A DNA stretch of 64,000 bases, taken from NCBI GenBank assembly GCA_947579605.1, contig OX388321.1, positions 25,287,614-25,351,613 on the forward strand, written 5' to 3'. Numbering within the stretch: position 1 is the stretch's first letter; each line of letters begins with the position of its first letter. Positions 43,020 through 54,769 of the stretch are shown piece after piece. The notes under the pieces are model-generated. The model was given only the letters and a program-made list of their open reading frames with translations. It was not told the DNA's origin and made no database searches. The DNA is from Athripsodes cinereus (lineage: Eukaryota > Arthropoda > Insecta > Trichoptera > Leptoceridae). The position numbers and the translations under genes were made by a program.

Positions 43020-43855
43020 TATTGTTTAGGTGCAATTTTTTCTCGTATTTTTTTATTCACTTATTTTAATGTGAAGCGTACCTACTCAATATCCGTAATC
43101 CGGTTATCGATATAACCGTTATATCCATTTCATCGCAATGATAACAATACTACCTAAGGCTGTAGAGTGTAGAGGCACCTCCAGCCTATATTATTATCTA
43201 TCCACTTCAAGTATGTATTACAATAATTGAGCTAATATCCTCAAGGAGTATGTACAATATGTATGTAGTATCTTCTCTTATAAACCTCACCCCCCCCCCC
43301 TTCTCTCTGTAGATAAGCAAATAGTACTCGAGATATTATTATTGTGTTCTCGTGTGGAGAGCGTTGAGTCACAATGTATCAAGCCATAAAATCGAAAAAA
43401 AATGTGGGTCAGTTCATAATTGGAATCAAACTTAACCTTACCTTAGATAATATGACCTGATCTCTTATAACCTGACCATGTTTTTGTGAAGACCTTTTTT
43501 AGTCTTCAGTTATTAAATTTATTAATTTTCCTTGCACTTAAAATTTCTACCTCAACTTTTCAGACGTTAGATTTTCAAAATGGTTTAAAAATGTCTTTTT
43601 ATCTCCTCGGATTTGTTAAAAAGTACCTATTAGAAACATAAAAAAAATGGCACATTCAACAATTACATTTGAAATAAAAAACAAAACTGTAGCTTTGGAA
43701 CAAAAGTTTGTAGATTAACAAATGGGATCAAAATAAGATAGATCTACATAAAAATACGTAGAATTGACAACACTGGTCTGAGAGGACATAATAATTCATG
43801 AGGTGTCCACAACGAAAATATCTAGACAACCTATGATTCTATGCAATATTTATGA
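43020..43855. other. No recognised feature
   Basis: AT-rich with a C-run at about 43290-43301. Confidence 0.35.
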
Positions 43856-43857
43856 GC

Positions 43858-43925
43858 TGCCGATCGTACGAGAAGCTGAAGAAGGTCATGCAGGACTTAT
43901 CAAAGTAGAAGAAGAAAAGATTTGA
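43858..43925 (+). mobile_element. Possible RTE-like 3' end
   Basis: GAAGCTGAAGAAGGTCATGC, AGGACTTATC and an AAGTAGAAGAAGAAAAG end resemble other GAA-tailed retroelement ends here (34985, 40980). Too short to place. Confidence 0.3.
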
Positions 43926-43929
43926 GGTT

Positions 43930-44480
43930 TAGCTGCAAACCAATCCACATGATTGAAGTCAAAGAGAGAGAGAGATAGGGTGTCTTAGTTTTTTTTTTAA
44001 GATATACCTATCTGGGTTTTGTTTGAGGTTGGTGTGGCTTTAAAAATTATTGCATAACACAATCCATATATCGTTTCAATTTCACAATATTATTTTGCTG
44101 AGGTACCTGTGTGAGATGGTGATTTTACATAATATTATGTACATGTTCTTTGAAGATATGTTCGTACATATGTAGGTACATACATAATAATATTAAATAT
44201 TATTGCAAAATTCCTAGACGGTTCTTCAATATGTCGCCGATTAATATTTGACAGTCAAACATCAATGCTTCGGGCGCACGGAATATAGGAATTAAGATTG
44301 TCATACACTGCAAAATTACTGTTTCATTCCATCGCTATGAATATGTCCATGTAAGTCAAACTGATATTCGAAATAAAGTGTTTTTAAAGCAATGATTTTA
44401 GAACTATTAACATTTGATTTTCTAAGGTATTAGAAAAAAATATATAATATTCAATTTTTGGTACACAAATTTGTAGAATC
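43930..44480. other. No recognised feature
   Basis: AT-rich, with a (GA)n run at 43960-43978. Confidence 0.35.
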
Positions 44481-44499
44481 GAATAAATTGAAACAAGAT

Positions 44500-44585
44500 T
44501 TGTGTTATACTATTGATTAAACGACGCAACAGAAACGTCTTTCCACTTATGAGGTCATTATCAGTTTCATTATTTGACGCTTGTT
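44500..44585 (-). repeat. HH hammerhead-like motif, solo
   Basis: The minus strand reads CTGATAAT, GAC, CTCATAA, GTG, GAAAGACGTTTCTG, then GTTTAATCAATAGTATAACA. Compared with 12998 the last stem base is changed (GTC to GTG). No inverted partner. Confidence 0.6.
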
Positions 44586-44699
44586 TTAATTAATTCAACG
44601 TACATATTAATATGTAGCTAGATAGGTACCTACTTCTTTTTATAATATTTCTCAAATATTTTCCTATTGTGTGGTTTCAAGTGTTTGCTATGGTTAAGT

Positions 44700-44895
44700 T
44701 TAAATAATAAATTGTAAATAAAGAAACATACAAACTAAATCTTATCAAAATTTGTGACAATAATATTTAACCAAATTTGTATTGTAAAAGTAGTAAAGAA
44801 TAAATTTTAATGTGAAATAATAGTGTAAATGCGCCCTTGAGATGATTTGAATCATGAAAACGGGGCAATATAAATTATCCAATAATAATAATAAT
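44700..44895 (+). mobile_element. F-family 3' end
   Basis: AAATTTGTGACAATAATATT, GCGCCCTTGAGATGATTTGA, ATCATGAAAACGGGGCAATA and TAAATTATCC end in AATAATAATAATAAT. It gives the clearest view of the F end: the GCGCC..GGCGC-type pair and an (AAT)n tail. Confidence 0.65.
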
Positions 44896-45914
44896 TTCCT
44901 AATTTAAAATGCATGTACCAATCAACTAAAAAAACTGTTTCTGAATAAAATATTTTGCGGAATAATTTATCCATACTAATATTTTAAAAGCTTTTTCCAT
45001 GAATGAAGTAAATAAAAATTAAGCGAAGCAAAGTTATTTTTGAGCAAATGACTGCTCAAAGAGGTTTGTCGGAGAAAATCTCTTGATGCGAAGTGTAGCT
45101 CCATCTTTATAATAATATTCACTGAATCATGGCTGAAGGAGAATCTGCCTAACCAAATATCATATACAAACATTGTCATAATGTTATAATATGTCTTCAA
45201 GAGGGAACACTAGGGAATATATAAGAGGGAACACTATAGGGAATATATTATACGACGCAAGGAAATGATGAAAATCGAGGATCGATCTAATTCCTATGTG
45301 ACATAATCAATTCCTGGAAGATCTTAAAATAACGCTCTGTGGAGTGATTTCTTGAAAGATCAAATTTCTTAACCATTTATATGAAAAGATGAAATAAATA
45401 AGCCACAGCGCGTTTTAATGAATATTAAAAAAAAAAACAAATCAAAAAATACATTATAAAATGTACATTTTTTGATTTTATCAAAGGGAGTTTATTTTTA
45501 ATAAATAAAATAAAATATAAAGATATATATTAGAGCACTGTTAAATCTCCACTTTGTTAGGTTAGAAACCATAAAAATATATATTTTTATTTTATAGTAT
45601 TTAATAAAATTAAAAATGGATTTCCACAGCGTAAACACAAAAACTCTTGAATTATGAGTTTATTTTGCTTGTTAATTAAGTTATATTTCTATTTAAATTA
45701 TTAAAGGTCATCCACCATCGATTAAGAGTGAAGTTTCGATATTTGTGTTTCAAAGATAATTATTTTATTATCTATGTACCTAAGTACTCTATGTATCATA
45801 GTGCATAGTTTACTTAGTAAATTCTTTTTAGATTTTAGTTTTAGAACAATATTTTTTACCATGGACTTTTGACAATACATGTTTTTTATTATTTTTACAT
45901 TAATTTTGACTTGT
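44896..45914. other. No recognised feature
   Basis: AT-rich. A local duplication of AGAGGGAACACTA, GGGAATATAT lies at 45201-45250. Confidence 0.4.
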
Positions 45915-45927
45915 GGTCATGTAATAT

Positions 45928-48829
45928 GACGATGGATGAAAAATTTCTGGATGTTTTATGCGTGTGTGAGACTAAGAGGAAAGGTAGTGGAATAAACGAA
46001 AGAGAGGGAAGAATCGAATTGTGGTCAGGAGTTCCTGACACTCAACATGCGTGTCAAGGTGTGGGTGCTTTTCTGTCTGAAAGAATGAGCAACTGTATGA
46101 AGGGATATGAATGTGTTGGTCCCAGACTAATCTGGATCCGCTTCAAGGTAGGGTTGACTAGGATTTTACTCATAATTGGGTACGGACCTGGAAACGATGC
46201 TATCGAGACGGAAAAAGAAGAGTTCTGGGACAGTGTGCGAAAGATTGCGGATGACAGGAAAGTGAATGAAAGATTAATTTTGGCAGGTGATCTTAATGGA
46301 TGGGTCGGTGTAAGAAGAAACGAACTAGAGAGTGTGTTGGGAAATAATGGTGATAGAAGAGTGAATGACAATGGAAGACGTATAGTTGAAGCATGCTTGG
46401 AGATGGATCTCTTTGTGGCAAATACCTTTTTCGCGCATAAAGAAATCCATCAGTATACATGGGAGAGAGGGGATGAAAGATCGATGATAGACCTTGTGTG
46501 TGTGGACTCTCATCTTAGGAAGGTAACCACGGACACCAGAGTGTATCGTGGCGCTGAGTTGGAAACAGATCACTTCCTTGTGGTTACAAAAATAAAACTG
46601 TTTTCTGGCTGGCGCTCGAGAACACAAAGAATCACGCCAACTAAAAGGCTGAGAGTCGAAAAATTGAAAGATGAAAATGTACAGGAAGAGTATGAAAGGA
46701 AGACGAACGAGAGATTCAGCTCGCATGATGGGAAAGAATGTACATTGGATGAGCAGTGGGAAGTAATGAAGGGTGTGCTAGTAGAGTGTGCTAGAGAAGT
46801 ATGTGGTGAAACTGCCGTTGGACGCAAGAAAGGTGATGCATGGTGGGATGATGATGTGAAAATGATTGTGGAAAAGAAGAAGAATGCGTGGAAAGATTAA
46901 ATGAGTGTGAGACAGGGAAATGAAGACGAAAAAGAACGGAAGAAAGAGATTTACAGGGTGTGTAAGAAAGAAGTGCGTGATATAGTGGAAATGAAGAAAA
47001 GGATGCTTGAAGACAAAGAATGCCAGAAGCTTTCAGTGAACGCGAAAGATAACTTGAAAATCTTTTGGAAGATGGTGAAACGAAAGAGGACAAGTGTGGA
47101 TGTAAATTCTGTGAAAGGGATAAAAGATATTGATGGTAACTTGTTAGTTAGTGAATAATGCGTGTTGAGAAGATGGAAAGAGTACTTTGAAGAACTGTTT
47201 GAATGTGAAGGCGGAAATACAAGTGAGTATAATAGTGGGGAAAGTAACGTGAATGGTGTAGATGAGATTTGTATGACTGAAATTAAGAATGCTTTGAAAA
47301 GAGCCAAGTGCGGTAAGGCGGTTGGGTATGATTGTGTTTCAACTGAGCTCATCAAGTCTGGTGGATCGAAGACCCTCACATGGTGCCTAGAGCTATTCAA
47401 CACCTGTTGGAGAGAAGGCACTACTCCGGAGGACTGGAGGAAAGCCATCATCTGTCCGCTGTATAAGGGGAAAGGTGCTAGGCTTGAGTGCGGAAGCTAT
47501 CGGGCTATTAGCTTGCTGAGTTCAGTAGGTAAACTGTACGGAAGAATTTTGATTGAGAGAGTGCGAAAGACTACTGAGTGTAAGGTATGGGATGCGCAAG
47601 GAGCTTTTTTAAATGGTAGAGGGTGTGCCGATCAGATCTTTTCCCTAAGGATGATCGTAGAAAAGTTTTTGGGTAAACACCAGAAGCTTTTTTGCGCGTT
47701 CGTTGACTTGGAGAAGGCATATGATCGTGTGGACCGAGAAAGACTGTGGCGCGTGCTGTCGGAGTATGGAGTGAGTACACAGTTGATACGCGTAATATCT
47801 TCACTTTACGTGGGGAGTTCCGCGTGTGTGAGGGTAAACAATACCCTCTCGGAGTGGTTTACCCTCACTAAAGGAGTGAAGCAAGGTTGTGTTATGTCTC
47901 CGTGGCTATTCAATCTATTTTTTGACTTCTGTATGCGACCTTTGAAAGGGATGAATGTAGGTGTTGAACTGAATGGAAATCGAGTGAATGCTTTGATGTA
48001 TGCAGACGATTTAGTCTTAATGGCTGAGAATGAAAGTGATTTACAAGATATTGTTTCGTGTGTGTATGATAGCTGTAGTGCAAATGGGTTAAAAATGAAT
48101 GTTGCGAAGACGAAAGTAATGGTGTTTGAAAGAGAGAGTGAAAGAACGGTATGTGAAATAAAGGTTGACGTTGAATGTTTAGAGCAAGTGAATGAGTATG
48201 TCTATTTGGGAAGTCTGTTTGCGAGGGATGGAAGATTTGATAAGGACATTGAAAGAAGAAAAGTCGCCGGTGCTAGAGTGAATGGTGCACTTCGACCTAT
48301 TGTTAGCAATAGCAGTGTATCGAACATGGCAAAAATGCTAGTGCACAATACCATTCTGGTACCGACACTTATGTATGCAAGCGAAACTTGGACGTGGTTG
48401 AAAAAGGATGAGAGTGGAATAAATGCTGTGGAGATGCGTTCACTGAGAAGAATGGTTGGTAAAACGTTGCGAGATAGAGTGAAGAATGAGGATATCAGGA
48501 GAATGAGCGGATGTGTGAGGAGTGTTGTGGACAGAATGCGTGTAAACAAGTTGAGATGGTTTGGACATGTTGAGCGAATGCAAGATGAAAGGATGACGAA
48601 GAGGATGTATTTATCTGAAAGAAGGGGTGTGAGGAAGCGCGGACGTCCAAGAACCACGTGGCTTGATCACGTGGACCAAATTCTTAAGGACGGACGCGTG
48701 CTGAGTAAGAGAAATCGGCGTGCATGTATGAGAAACTGGATGAATGTAGAGGAAGCGAAAGAAGTATGTAAGGATAGATCTATATGGCGTTCCGTTCTCT
48801 CTGCCTACCCCTCCTGGGACGCGGCGTGA
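45928..48829 (+). pseudogene. RTE-A: near-complete endonuclease and reverse transcriptase, two in-frame stops
   Basis: One reading frame runs through the whole insertion, broken only by TAA at 46898-46900 and TAA at 47156-47158. The first part is an apurinic-type endonuclease: CVCETK, AGDLNGWVG, MIDLVCVDS and TDHFLVV are its metal and catalytic motifs; the very N-terminal strand is lost by 5' truncation. Then a linker, and a reverse transcriptase with AFVDLEKAYDRVDRERLW, GVKQGCVMSP and YADDLVLM (about 47999-48022). The C-terminus has WFGHVERM, RGRPRTTWLDHV, RRACMRNWM and LSAYPSWDAA. Both stops lie outside the catalytic cores. Four shorter copies of the same 3' end are in the window (264, 19200, 51720, 51900). 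Confidence 0.95.
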
Positions 48830-48851
48830 GGGTATAGTATAGTATAGTATA
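48830..48851 (+). repeat. RTE-A (TATAG)n tail, with 13-bp target duplication alongside
   Basis: GGTATAGTATAGTATAGTAT follows directly on the stop codon. GGTCATGTAATAT occurs at 45915-45927 and at 48852-48864, which fixes the insertion at 45928-48851. There is effectively no 3' UTR. Confidence 0.9.
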
Positions 48852-48957
48852 GGTCATGTAATATTTGTGAATGTGTACGATTGTTTTAAAATATGTTGTT
48901 GTCCGTCATACTCATTTTGTTCAACATAATTATAAAAGGCTCACGCTGTGTAAAATA

Positions 48958-49155
48958 TCTGCAGGTGAAGCTGTCATCGGGATTTATAAGAGAGAATATC
49001 GGTGCCTTCGACAAGTCGCCCGGTAGCTTAATCGGACAAAACACTCCTCGCGACAAGGTTAGGGATGCGGGATCAAGTCCCGTCCGGGACACTTCCGAAT
49101 AAGGTGACATTGTCTTACCTAAGCCTTATATGGCTAATTTAAATAATATATAAAT
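48958..49155 (+). repeat. SINE-T: tRNA-derived SINE
   Basis: A leader (GTGAAGCTGTCATCGGGATT) precedes a tRNA-like body at about 49018-49092: GCCCGGTAGCTTAATCGGAC has the A box, GCGGGATCAAGTCCCGTCCG the B box with a pairing T arm, and GCCCGG can pair with CCGGGA. A tRNA-unrelated part follows (AATAAGGTGACATTGTCTTA, AGCCTTATATGG). The D and anticodon arms are too altered for a working tRNA. The other copies are at 57181 and 39027. Confidence 0.8.
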
Positions 49156-49159
49156 AATT

Positions 49160-49770
49160 TCTTCTTGCCACTAAAACAGTTTGGGTATTTGATCAAATCA
49201 ATTACTTTCTTTAGCATAATCATACTCAGGAGTTTTTATTTAAGCATCTTCCGTAAATTAATCATTTCCTTTAGGGATTTGATCAAATCTAGATTTTTAT
49301 AATTTTCCCTCGACATATTACATATTATATAGGTAGATACCTACTTATACTTAATACTTACACACTCCCAATACTAGTTACCTCCCCCTCCCTTCATCAG
49401 TACTACTTCAATACAGGCCTCGAGCACTTTATTAATACACTCCGTAGTACAGTATCTAATATTGTAACACAGGTAGGTATCGACACACAAAATGTCTAGA
49501 GATTATTATTTAAATGACACCCATACGAGATTATGTACTGAGATTATGCTTAAGATACCTATTTGAAACTATGTATAAGGAACGTGGTACCTGCTGATAT
49601 TATTTTAATCTGTTGATAAGAATACTTCATCTATACATACATGAGTCTGTTAACTGTGTGATTTTCCAGCAGACTCATTTATGGTGAGTTACAACATTTT
49701 ATATTAATGAAATTAATGAGCAAAGAATGTCGTAAAAAAATAATTCAACATTTACGAGTACCTACCTACT
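49160..49770. other. No recognised feature
   Basis: AT-rich. GATTTGATCAAATC-type phrases at 49178 and 49275 form small palindromes. Confidence 0.35.
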
Positions 49771-49824
49771 CATGGTGTCAGTAAAATCGCAACTTTTAAT
49801 AAATAAAGCTCGATTTCATTCAAA

Positions 49825-50012
49825 GGGTATAAGACCGTTAGGCAGACCAAGACAAGGGTTGTTAGATAACATCAACCGAGATCTGGAGGAGCTCAATGCT
49901 AAAGACGACTGGCAGTTCATTGCTCAGGATAGAAAGGCTTGGAGATCTATTGTTTCGGAGGCAAAGGTCCTACAAGGGCTGTTCGACCATCGGAAGTAAG
50001 TTCATTCATAAC
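49825..50012 (+). mobile_element. RTE-B 3'-end fragment
   Basis: The frame gives RPLGRPRQGLLDNINRDLEE, LNAKDDWQFIAQDRKAW and RSIVSEAKVLQGLFDHRK, then a stop inside GGAAGTAAG. It matches the inverted copy at 9827-10041. TTCATTCA just before (49817-49824) and just after (50001-50008) may be an 8-bp target duplication. Confidence 0.85.
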
Positions 50013-50067
50013 TTATGAGAGGAACTAAGAAGGGAAAAAAGAAGAATGTACATACATAGTTACATAC

Positions 50068-50150
50068 ATCTTCTTATCCTTGTCCTAGTTGGGTCTGGGG
50101 CCCATTGCGGTGGACAGGGATCTCTGGAGAAGGTACCTAGGCGCAAAAAA
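50068..50150 (-). mobile_element. Probable RTE-like 3' end
   Basis: The minus strand reads GATCCCTGTCCACCGCAATG, GGCCCCAGACCCAACTAGGA and CAAGGATAAGAAGATG. GC-rich against its surroundings, with an AAGAAG end; similar in style to 34985-35120. Confidence 0.4.
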
Positions 50151-50154
50151 AAAA

Positions 50155-51160
50155 TATAATATTTTGAATCATATACCGATAGTGTAATGCGATACAAACT
50201 GAAATATAAATGTATGAGTTTGTTAATAAAAAGAAAAACTTTTTTTTTAAATTCAGTAGATAGAATAAATTGTTTAATGTAATGTAAACAAAATAATAAC
50301 TACCTACATTATTTACATAAGAGAACTGAATGAATAAAATATGATAACAAATTTATAAAACGTATCTGAAGACATATTATAATAGGAGATGTAGACATGG
50401 TTTTATATATTATTTGTAAATATGTATAATCATCTCGAGGGAGAGCCGAGAGATGTTCTGAAGGATAAACGTACACACTTTAATGTATGTACTCGTATTA
50501 TGTTTGTTAACTGATGATAACACATTTTGAGATCACGATCTTGTAACTATCGCAAGGCAACAGATGTTGTCTACGAGTGGATGATCCTGTGTATAATATC
50601 TACTAACTAGTTAGGTAGGGACATACATATAAATATTATTGCGTTTGTATAATGATGTGTGGGTGTATGAAACGTTTTGTTAACCGAAAATGGCGCAGTA
50701 AAAGTGTAATTTGTCAATGTATCTATGTATTTTTTCATAATATAAATATGAATTTGCAGTTTCAAATAATATACTCAAATACAATCCAGACACTCTCACA
50801 GTAAACAATAAGAGTATGCATGTGTCGAAACCTCTCAATTGAAATTCTGAAACTCTACCAATACTTTTTATAATTTAATGCCAGCCCTCACCCATACACT
50901 TTTTGATTAATACCTCTTTTTTATAATTTTAAGCAACATAAAACTAATTTCCCAGATATACAAAATGTTATTCGCAATTTTTTTTGAAGTCTCGTAATAC
51001 TTTTTTTTGTCTTTCCACGTTTTCTTTTTCAGAATCATAGGCGTTCATCTGCATACACTATTTGAACCTTTTGAACATACACTCTTTCAATATTTTATAT
51101 GTATTTGACCAGTCTGATCATCACATACCATCACGCCTGTTCCCTCACGGAGAAAATCGA
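50155..51160. other. No recognised feature
   Basis: AT-rich, nothing supported. Confidence 0.35.
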
Positions 51161-51164
51161 AAAA

Positions 51165-51310
51165 GTCTAAAAGAAAAGAAAGTTTTATTTATTTATTTAT
51201 CTTTAAGGAATCCTAAGCAATTACTGCTGCCACTGTTCAGTTGGCAGCTGATCATATTATGATCTATTTTAACTATAATTTTCACTGTGTACTGCTATAC
51301 CTAATAAAGT
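51165..51310 (-). other. Possible non-LTR 3' UTR
   Basis: TTTATTTATTTATTTATC at 51184-51201 would be the tail on the minus strand, followed by a GC-richer block with a small hairpin (CTGCTGCCACTG and CAGTTGGCAGCTG). ACCATCACGCCTGTTCCCTC just before may be an RTE-A scrap. Confidence 0.3.
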
Positions 51311-51715
51311 GCTGCTGTGAAAAGTTAAATTGCCAAATAGAATAGAATAAGGGGATGGGAATGTGGTGTTCCTCATTACAATGTATGTAAGTAGGTATAT
51401 GTGTGTGTGTGTGTTATATTATTCACTAAGATTCCATTATAGGTATACTCACCCTTCACGGGAGGTATCTCTTACCCAATTAAGTTGAGAAATAATGAGG
51501 GCAGTTCACACCAAAATGAACCATTTTAATATCCTAACTTACTAAAAGGTACATAATAAATTCATTAAGTAGGTTATAATGAGAAAGTTGTTGTTTAAAT
51601 ATTTTAAAGAGTTTTAAATTTTCATATCAATGTCATCGTGCCGATATTTCCACATGTCATTTTAAAATTCTGATGTTTTTTTATGTGTTTATCATTCCTG
51701 GACGACATTTGAGGG
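51311..51715. other. No recognised feature
   Basis: AT-rich with a (GT)n run at 51399-51413. Confidence 0.35.
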
Positions 51716-51880
51716 TTTTTTACGTCCCATCCATCCATACCATCACGCCGCATCCCTCGTAGGGTGAGCAGAAAAGATCGAACGCCACTTCCTCCTAACC
51801 TTGCGTACACCTTTCGCTTTTGTCACTGTCACATAATTCTTGTGTTAAAAGACAAACAAACAACTCCTCGTGCATTTGTT
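51716..51880 (-). mobile_element. RTE-A 3'-end fragment with (GGAT)n tail
   Basis: The minus strand reads GTTAGGAGGAAGTGGCGTTC, GATCTTTTCTGCTCACCCTA, CGAGGGATGCGGCGTGATGG and TATGGATGGATGG. Further upstream (51830-51880), ATGCACGAGGAGTTGT keeps the RRACMRN coding region, with about 20 bp of extra sequence in between. Confidence 0.75.
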
Positions 51881-51894
51881 CTCCTGTTCTAAGT

Positions 51895-52030
51895 ATTAAG
51901 CTCATTGAACAGAAGAACATATTATGCACGGGGAGTTGTATGACATTGACTGAACCGGAAATCTATGCTAGGGTAGGAGCAAAATGACACTCGATCCTTT
52001 CTGCCAACCTGACAAGGGAAGCTAGGTGAT
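51895..52030 (+). mobile_element. RTE-A 3'-end fragment, opposite orientation
   Basis: GAACAGAAGAACATATTATG, CACGGGGAGTTGTATGACAT, ACACTCGATCCTTTCTGCCA and AAGGGAAGCTAGGTGAT follow the RTE-A coding end with frameshifts. It lies head to head with the fragment at 51716-51880. Confidence 0.7.
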
Positions 52031-52604
52031 TATTTTCTATAATAACATATTTAAAAATAAAAAAGAATAGCATTTTTATAATTAAATAGTTCACGTCATT
52101 CGCTAATAATTATAAAAATTGTATAAAAGTGATTCCCCAAAATAACTACGTACCTACATTATATCATTAGGGTTTATACGTAAATACGTAACACATAAAT
52201 GTGATTTGTGTTGTTGTGTAGTTATATGAATTTGTATTATATTCGGGGATGTAGGTAAAGCTGCTTTATGAGGGAGGCTGTTTTATTTCAGCGTAGAACA
52301 GTAAATCAGTTGTCTAAGTCTCCAACCAAAAGTAATTGTTAAAAATTCCTTTGTAGACATCAGTTCAAATTAGTGTTCCCTTCTCATGCATTAAGACAAA
52401 GTGACATGAAATAGGCGAGTGTCGCAGAAGAAATAAAGATATCCCATCCATGTAAATGTTTGCCATTAACTTAGAAGCATTGCTTCGCTGTGGAGGTGAA
52501 GGAGAGGCGATAAATATCCTCTCTTGCTCTATGACAGGAGCGAATCTAGGACACTGCAAAAAGCAGTGAAGAGTCCCCGGTAAAGAAAAGATCTCCCAAT
52601 TTTT
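52031..52604. other. Unrecognised; GC-richer block at 52380-52590
   Basis: The minus strand of 52365-52590 is open and reads, in part, CFLQCPRFAPVIEQERIFIA and SPPQRSNASKLMANIYMDGI. It is richer in G and C than its neighbours, which suggests a mobile-element or exon origin, but I recognise no domain. Confidence 0.3.
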
Positions 52605-52815
52605 TCTGTAAATTTTCGAGTGTCCTATAAAAGCTAAGTGTTTATAAAACCTTACGAAAAATATTATAAACATCTTCAACAAGGCATGCATCCTCAAGTG
52701 GGGAAGCCAGCTGACTAACTGTGGGTTATAATATTATGTACTTATGTTTATTACTTGCAATTGGTCCACTGGTTTCCCCACTTGTGAGGTATGCCGTGAC
52801 GCTACACTAAAAAGT
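52605..52815. repeat. D repeat with mixed orientations
   Basis: The start is plus strand (TTTTCGAGTGTCCTATAAAA), then AAGGCATGCATCCTCAAGTG, GGGAAGCCAGCTGACTAACT is a minus-strand 3' half, then TTTATTACTTGCAATTGGTC, CACTGGTTTCCCCACTTGTG, AGGTATGCCGTGA is a plus-strand 3' half. The last two form an inverted pair. Confidence 0.6.
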
Positions 52816-52855
52816 AGAAGTAGTTATATGATCAAAAATATTTTAATATTCTAAG

Positions 52856-53105
52856 GCACACCGGGCAAAGATTGGTCGTTTACCTACTAGTCTCCGTAGG
52901 TTATCGTGTCCAGGTAAAAGACAGGATTTGGAAACAAAACATCTTAAATCTTAAATTCAGCGATGAGATTTGCCACCCATTCTGATTTTCTTAGTTTTGT
53001 CAGCACGTAGAGGACAGCAAGCACATTTATTTGCATGCGACTGGTCTGCTGGCTTCCCCACGTGTGGGACATGTCGTGATGAAATAGTAGTAGTAGTAGT
53101 AGCAA
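52856..53105 (+). repeat. D repeat, full-length copy with (TAG)n tail
   Basis: GGCACACCGGGCAAAGATTG is the 5' end, then TTCAGCGATGAGATTTGCCA, CCCATTCTGATTTTCTTAG, AGCACGTAGAGGACAGCAAG, GGTCTGCTGGCTTCCCCACG, TGTGGGACATGTCGTGATG and TAGTAGTAGTAGTAGTAG. About 250 bp. It contains no frame of note. Confidence 0.75.
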
Positions 53106-53329
53106 AATATGTAGGTACATATTGCCGAGGGCTTTCGCCATAATTATTGCGGCATCCCAGTATTATTATAATAATGATTTTTAATAATCGTTAATTGATT
53201 AAAAACATAATTTAATTAATTTTGTGTTTATGTAGTTAATCACACATCCAAATTTATAAAAATGCAATTAATCCAAAAAAAAATACAAATACTTATTAAA
53301 TGTACCTACTTTTTGTTTGCATTGTATAT

Positions 53330-53455
53330 ACCAGTAGATACTTACCTATTTGAAATTAATTGATAGTAGGTATGTTTTTTACGTTTTTTTATATTGTTTT
53401 ATTTATTTATGCATTATTTCACTTGATTGCTATTTTAATTGTATTATCTGTAAAG
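53330..53455 (+). repeat. Repeat shared with 38075-38200
   Basis: See the phrases TACCTATTTGAAATTAATTG, ATAGTAGGTATGTTTTTTAC and TATTTATTTATGCATTATTT, which align to the earlier copy with about one change in five. Confidence 0.55.
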
Positions 53456-53684
53456 GTTGATACAGCCGTTAATTACGTAAATAAATAAATAATAATATAC
53501 CTAATCAAATCCATTTTGGTTATGACCCAATAGTACATATATATCATTGTAGCGATATCGCCCGTGTGTCTAGTTTGAGATTATCTTCTGGGTTCACATT
53601 GGCCTTCAGCTGTAATGATCCAGGCAAATTTGTCTTATAGTCTACATATAATAATAATGTTCCTATAATGTTAAACAAACATAC

Positions 53685-53772
53685 TTTGGACCACTCTTAG
53701 ATTAATCATTTCAATTGATTGACTATCGGTGAGTGTGGTCAATTGGAATGATTAATCTAGAGTGGTTCAAGA
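53685..53772. repeat. Inverted repeat, about 88 bp
   Basis: TTGGACCACTCTTAGATTAA plus TCATTTCAATTGA faces TCAATTGGAATGA plus TTAATCTAGAGTGGTTCAA. Loop about 15 bp (CTATCGGTGAGTGTG). MITE-sized but with no recognisable family. Confidence 0.75.
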
Positions 53773-54000
53773 TATGATTAACGTCTACTCTTCTACTAAG
53801 TCGAGCTCCCGACATCCAATTGTGTCAAAAAAATTCGTAACATAATGTATAATGTGATATGTAAATGCATCAAACATCGACTTCATAAGATAAAGGCACA
53901 TAATAATACTGCTAATCTCAATATTAGTATTACACAATGTTAATTATTGTTAGTCCACATACACAAAACATGTATTGCGCAACATATATACAATATTGTA
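53773..54000. other. No recognised feature
   Basis: AT-rich. Confidence 0.3.
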
Positions 54001-54004
54001 CTGT

Positions 54005-54055
54005 CACACATCACAATATCAAACACAGTGTGCCATAATGTGATGTGTCACCCTT
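54005..54055. repeat. Short inverted repeat
   Basis: TGTCACACATCACAATAT at 54002-54019 faces ATAATGTGATGTGTCACC at 54035-54052. Confidence 0.6.
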
Positions 54056-54765
54056 TCCATACAAACCTCCCTTTGTCAAAGTAGGTATAGTTATAATAGT
54101 ATTATGTGTAGATATTAACCGGATAATACTTTGACCAGACAACGGATAACGGGTTGGTTCTTTGCGAGTGTGATCTTTCTCTCTGAGATTCTAATGGCCG
54201 GTTTCAATAATCTGTCTATACCTTTGTTACTCTCGATAGAAATCTATTGTATTATATATTATCTTATACAATCTATTTCTATCTAGAATTTGGATATATG
54301 TAGATTACGGATAGACCGGATATGAAATAGTTGTAACCGAATATATGTTCCGTCTCTACTATGTAGCAGTGATTCTGCAGTACTACATAACATTTATAGC
54401 TACCATACATTATGTGTATATTATGTGTTAGTAGTAGTTATATGGAAGTACAATATAATAAAGATTCACAAAAAATAAGTTTCGGCTCCTGAAAGTTAAG
54501 AGTTGGCCATTGAAAGTAATATAAACTTTTTTATTGCTTTGGGCCGCTCAAGTTCTACACCCAGGCCTGGATGAAGGAATAGACGGGGAAGGGAGAATAA
54601 GAGGGTTCTGAGGGATGGGAGAGGAAGTTAAGAAGGTAATCTATTAAACAATCCCGCGACACACACACACATAATAAACAGGGTGTACATTCTCAATGGT
54701 TTTTTTTGTTGTTGTTAGAAGAAGAAATTCTGAAATTAAAACCTACTCGTGAATTTATTATTGTT
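54056..54765. other. No recognised feature
   Basis: AT-rich, with purine-rich stretch GGAATAGACGGGGAAGGGAG at 54578 and a (CA)n run at 54661. Confidence 0.3.
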
Positions 54766-54769
54766 CTAC

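Noticed and set aside
46325..46726. Long minus-strand frames opposite RTE-A (also 46054, 46951, 48202)
   Set aside because: Shadows of the real plus-strand coding frame.
49018..49092. tRNA-like sequence as a functional tRNA gene
   Set aside because: D and anticodon arms do not fold properly, and the same upstream and downstream sequence is repeated at 57188, so it is a SINE.
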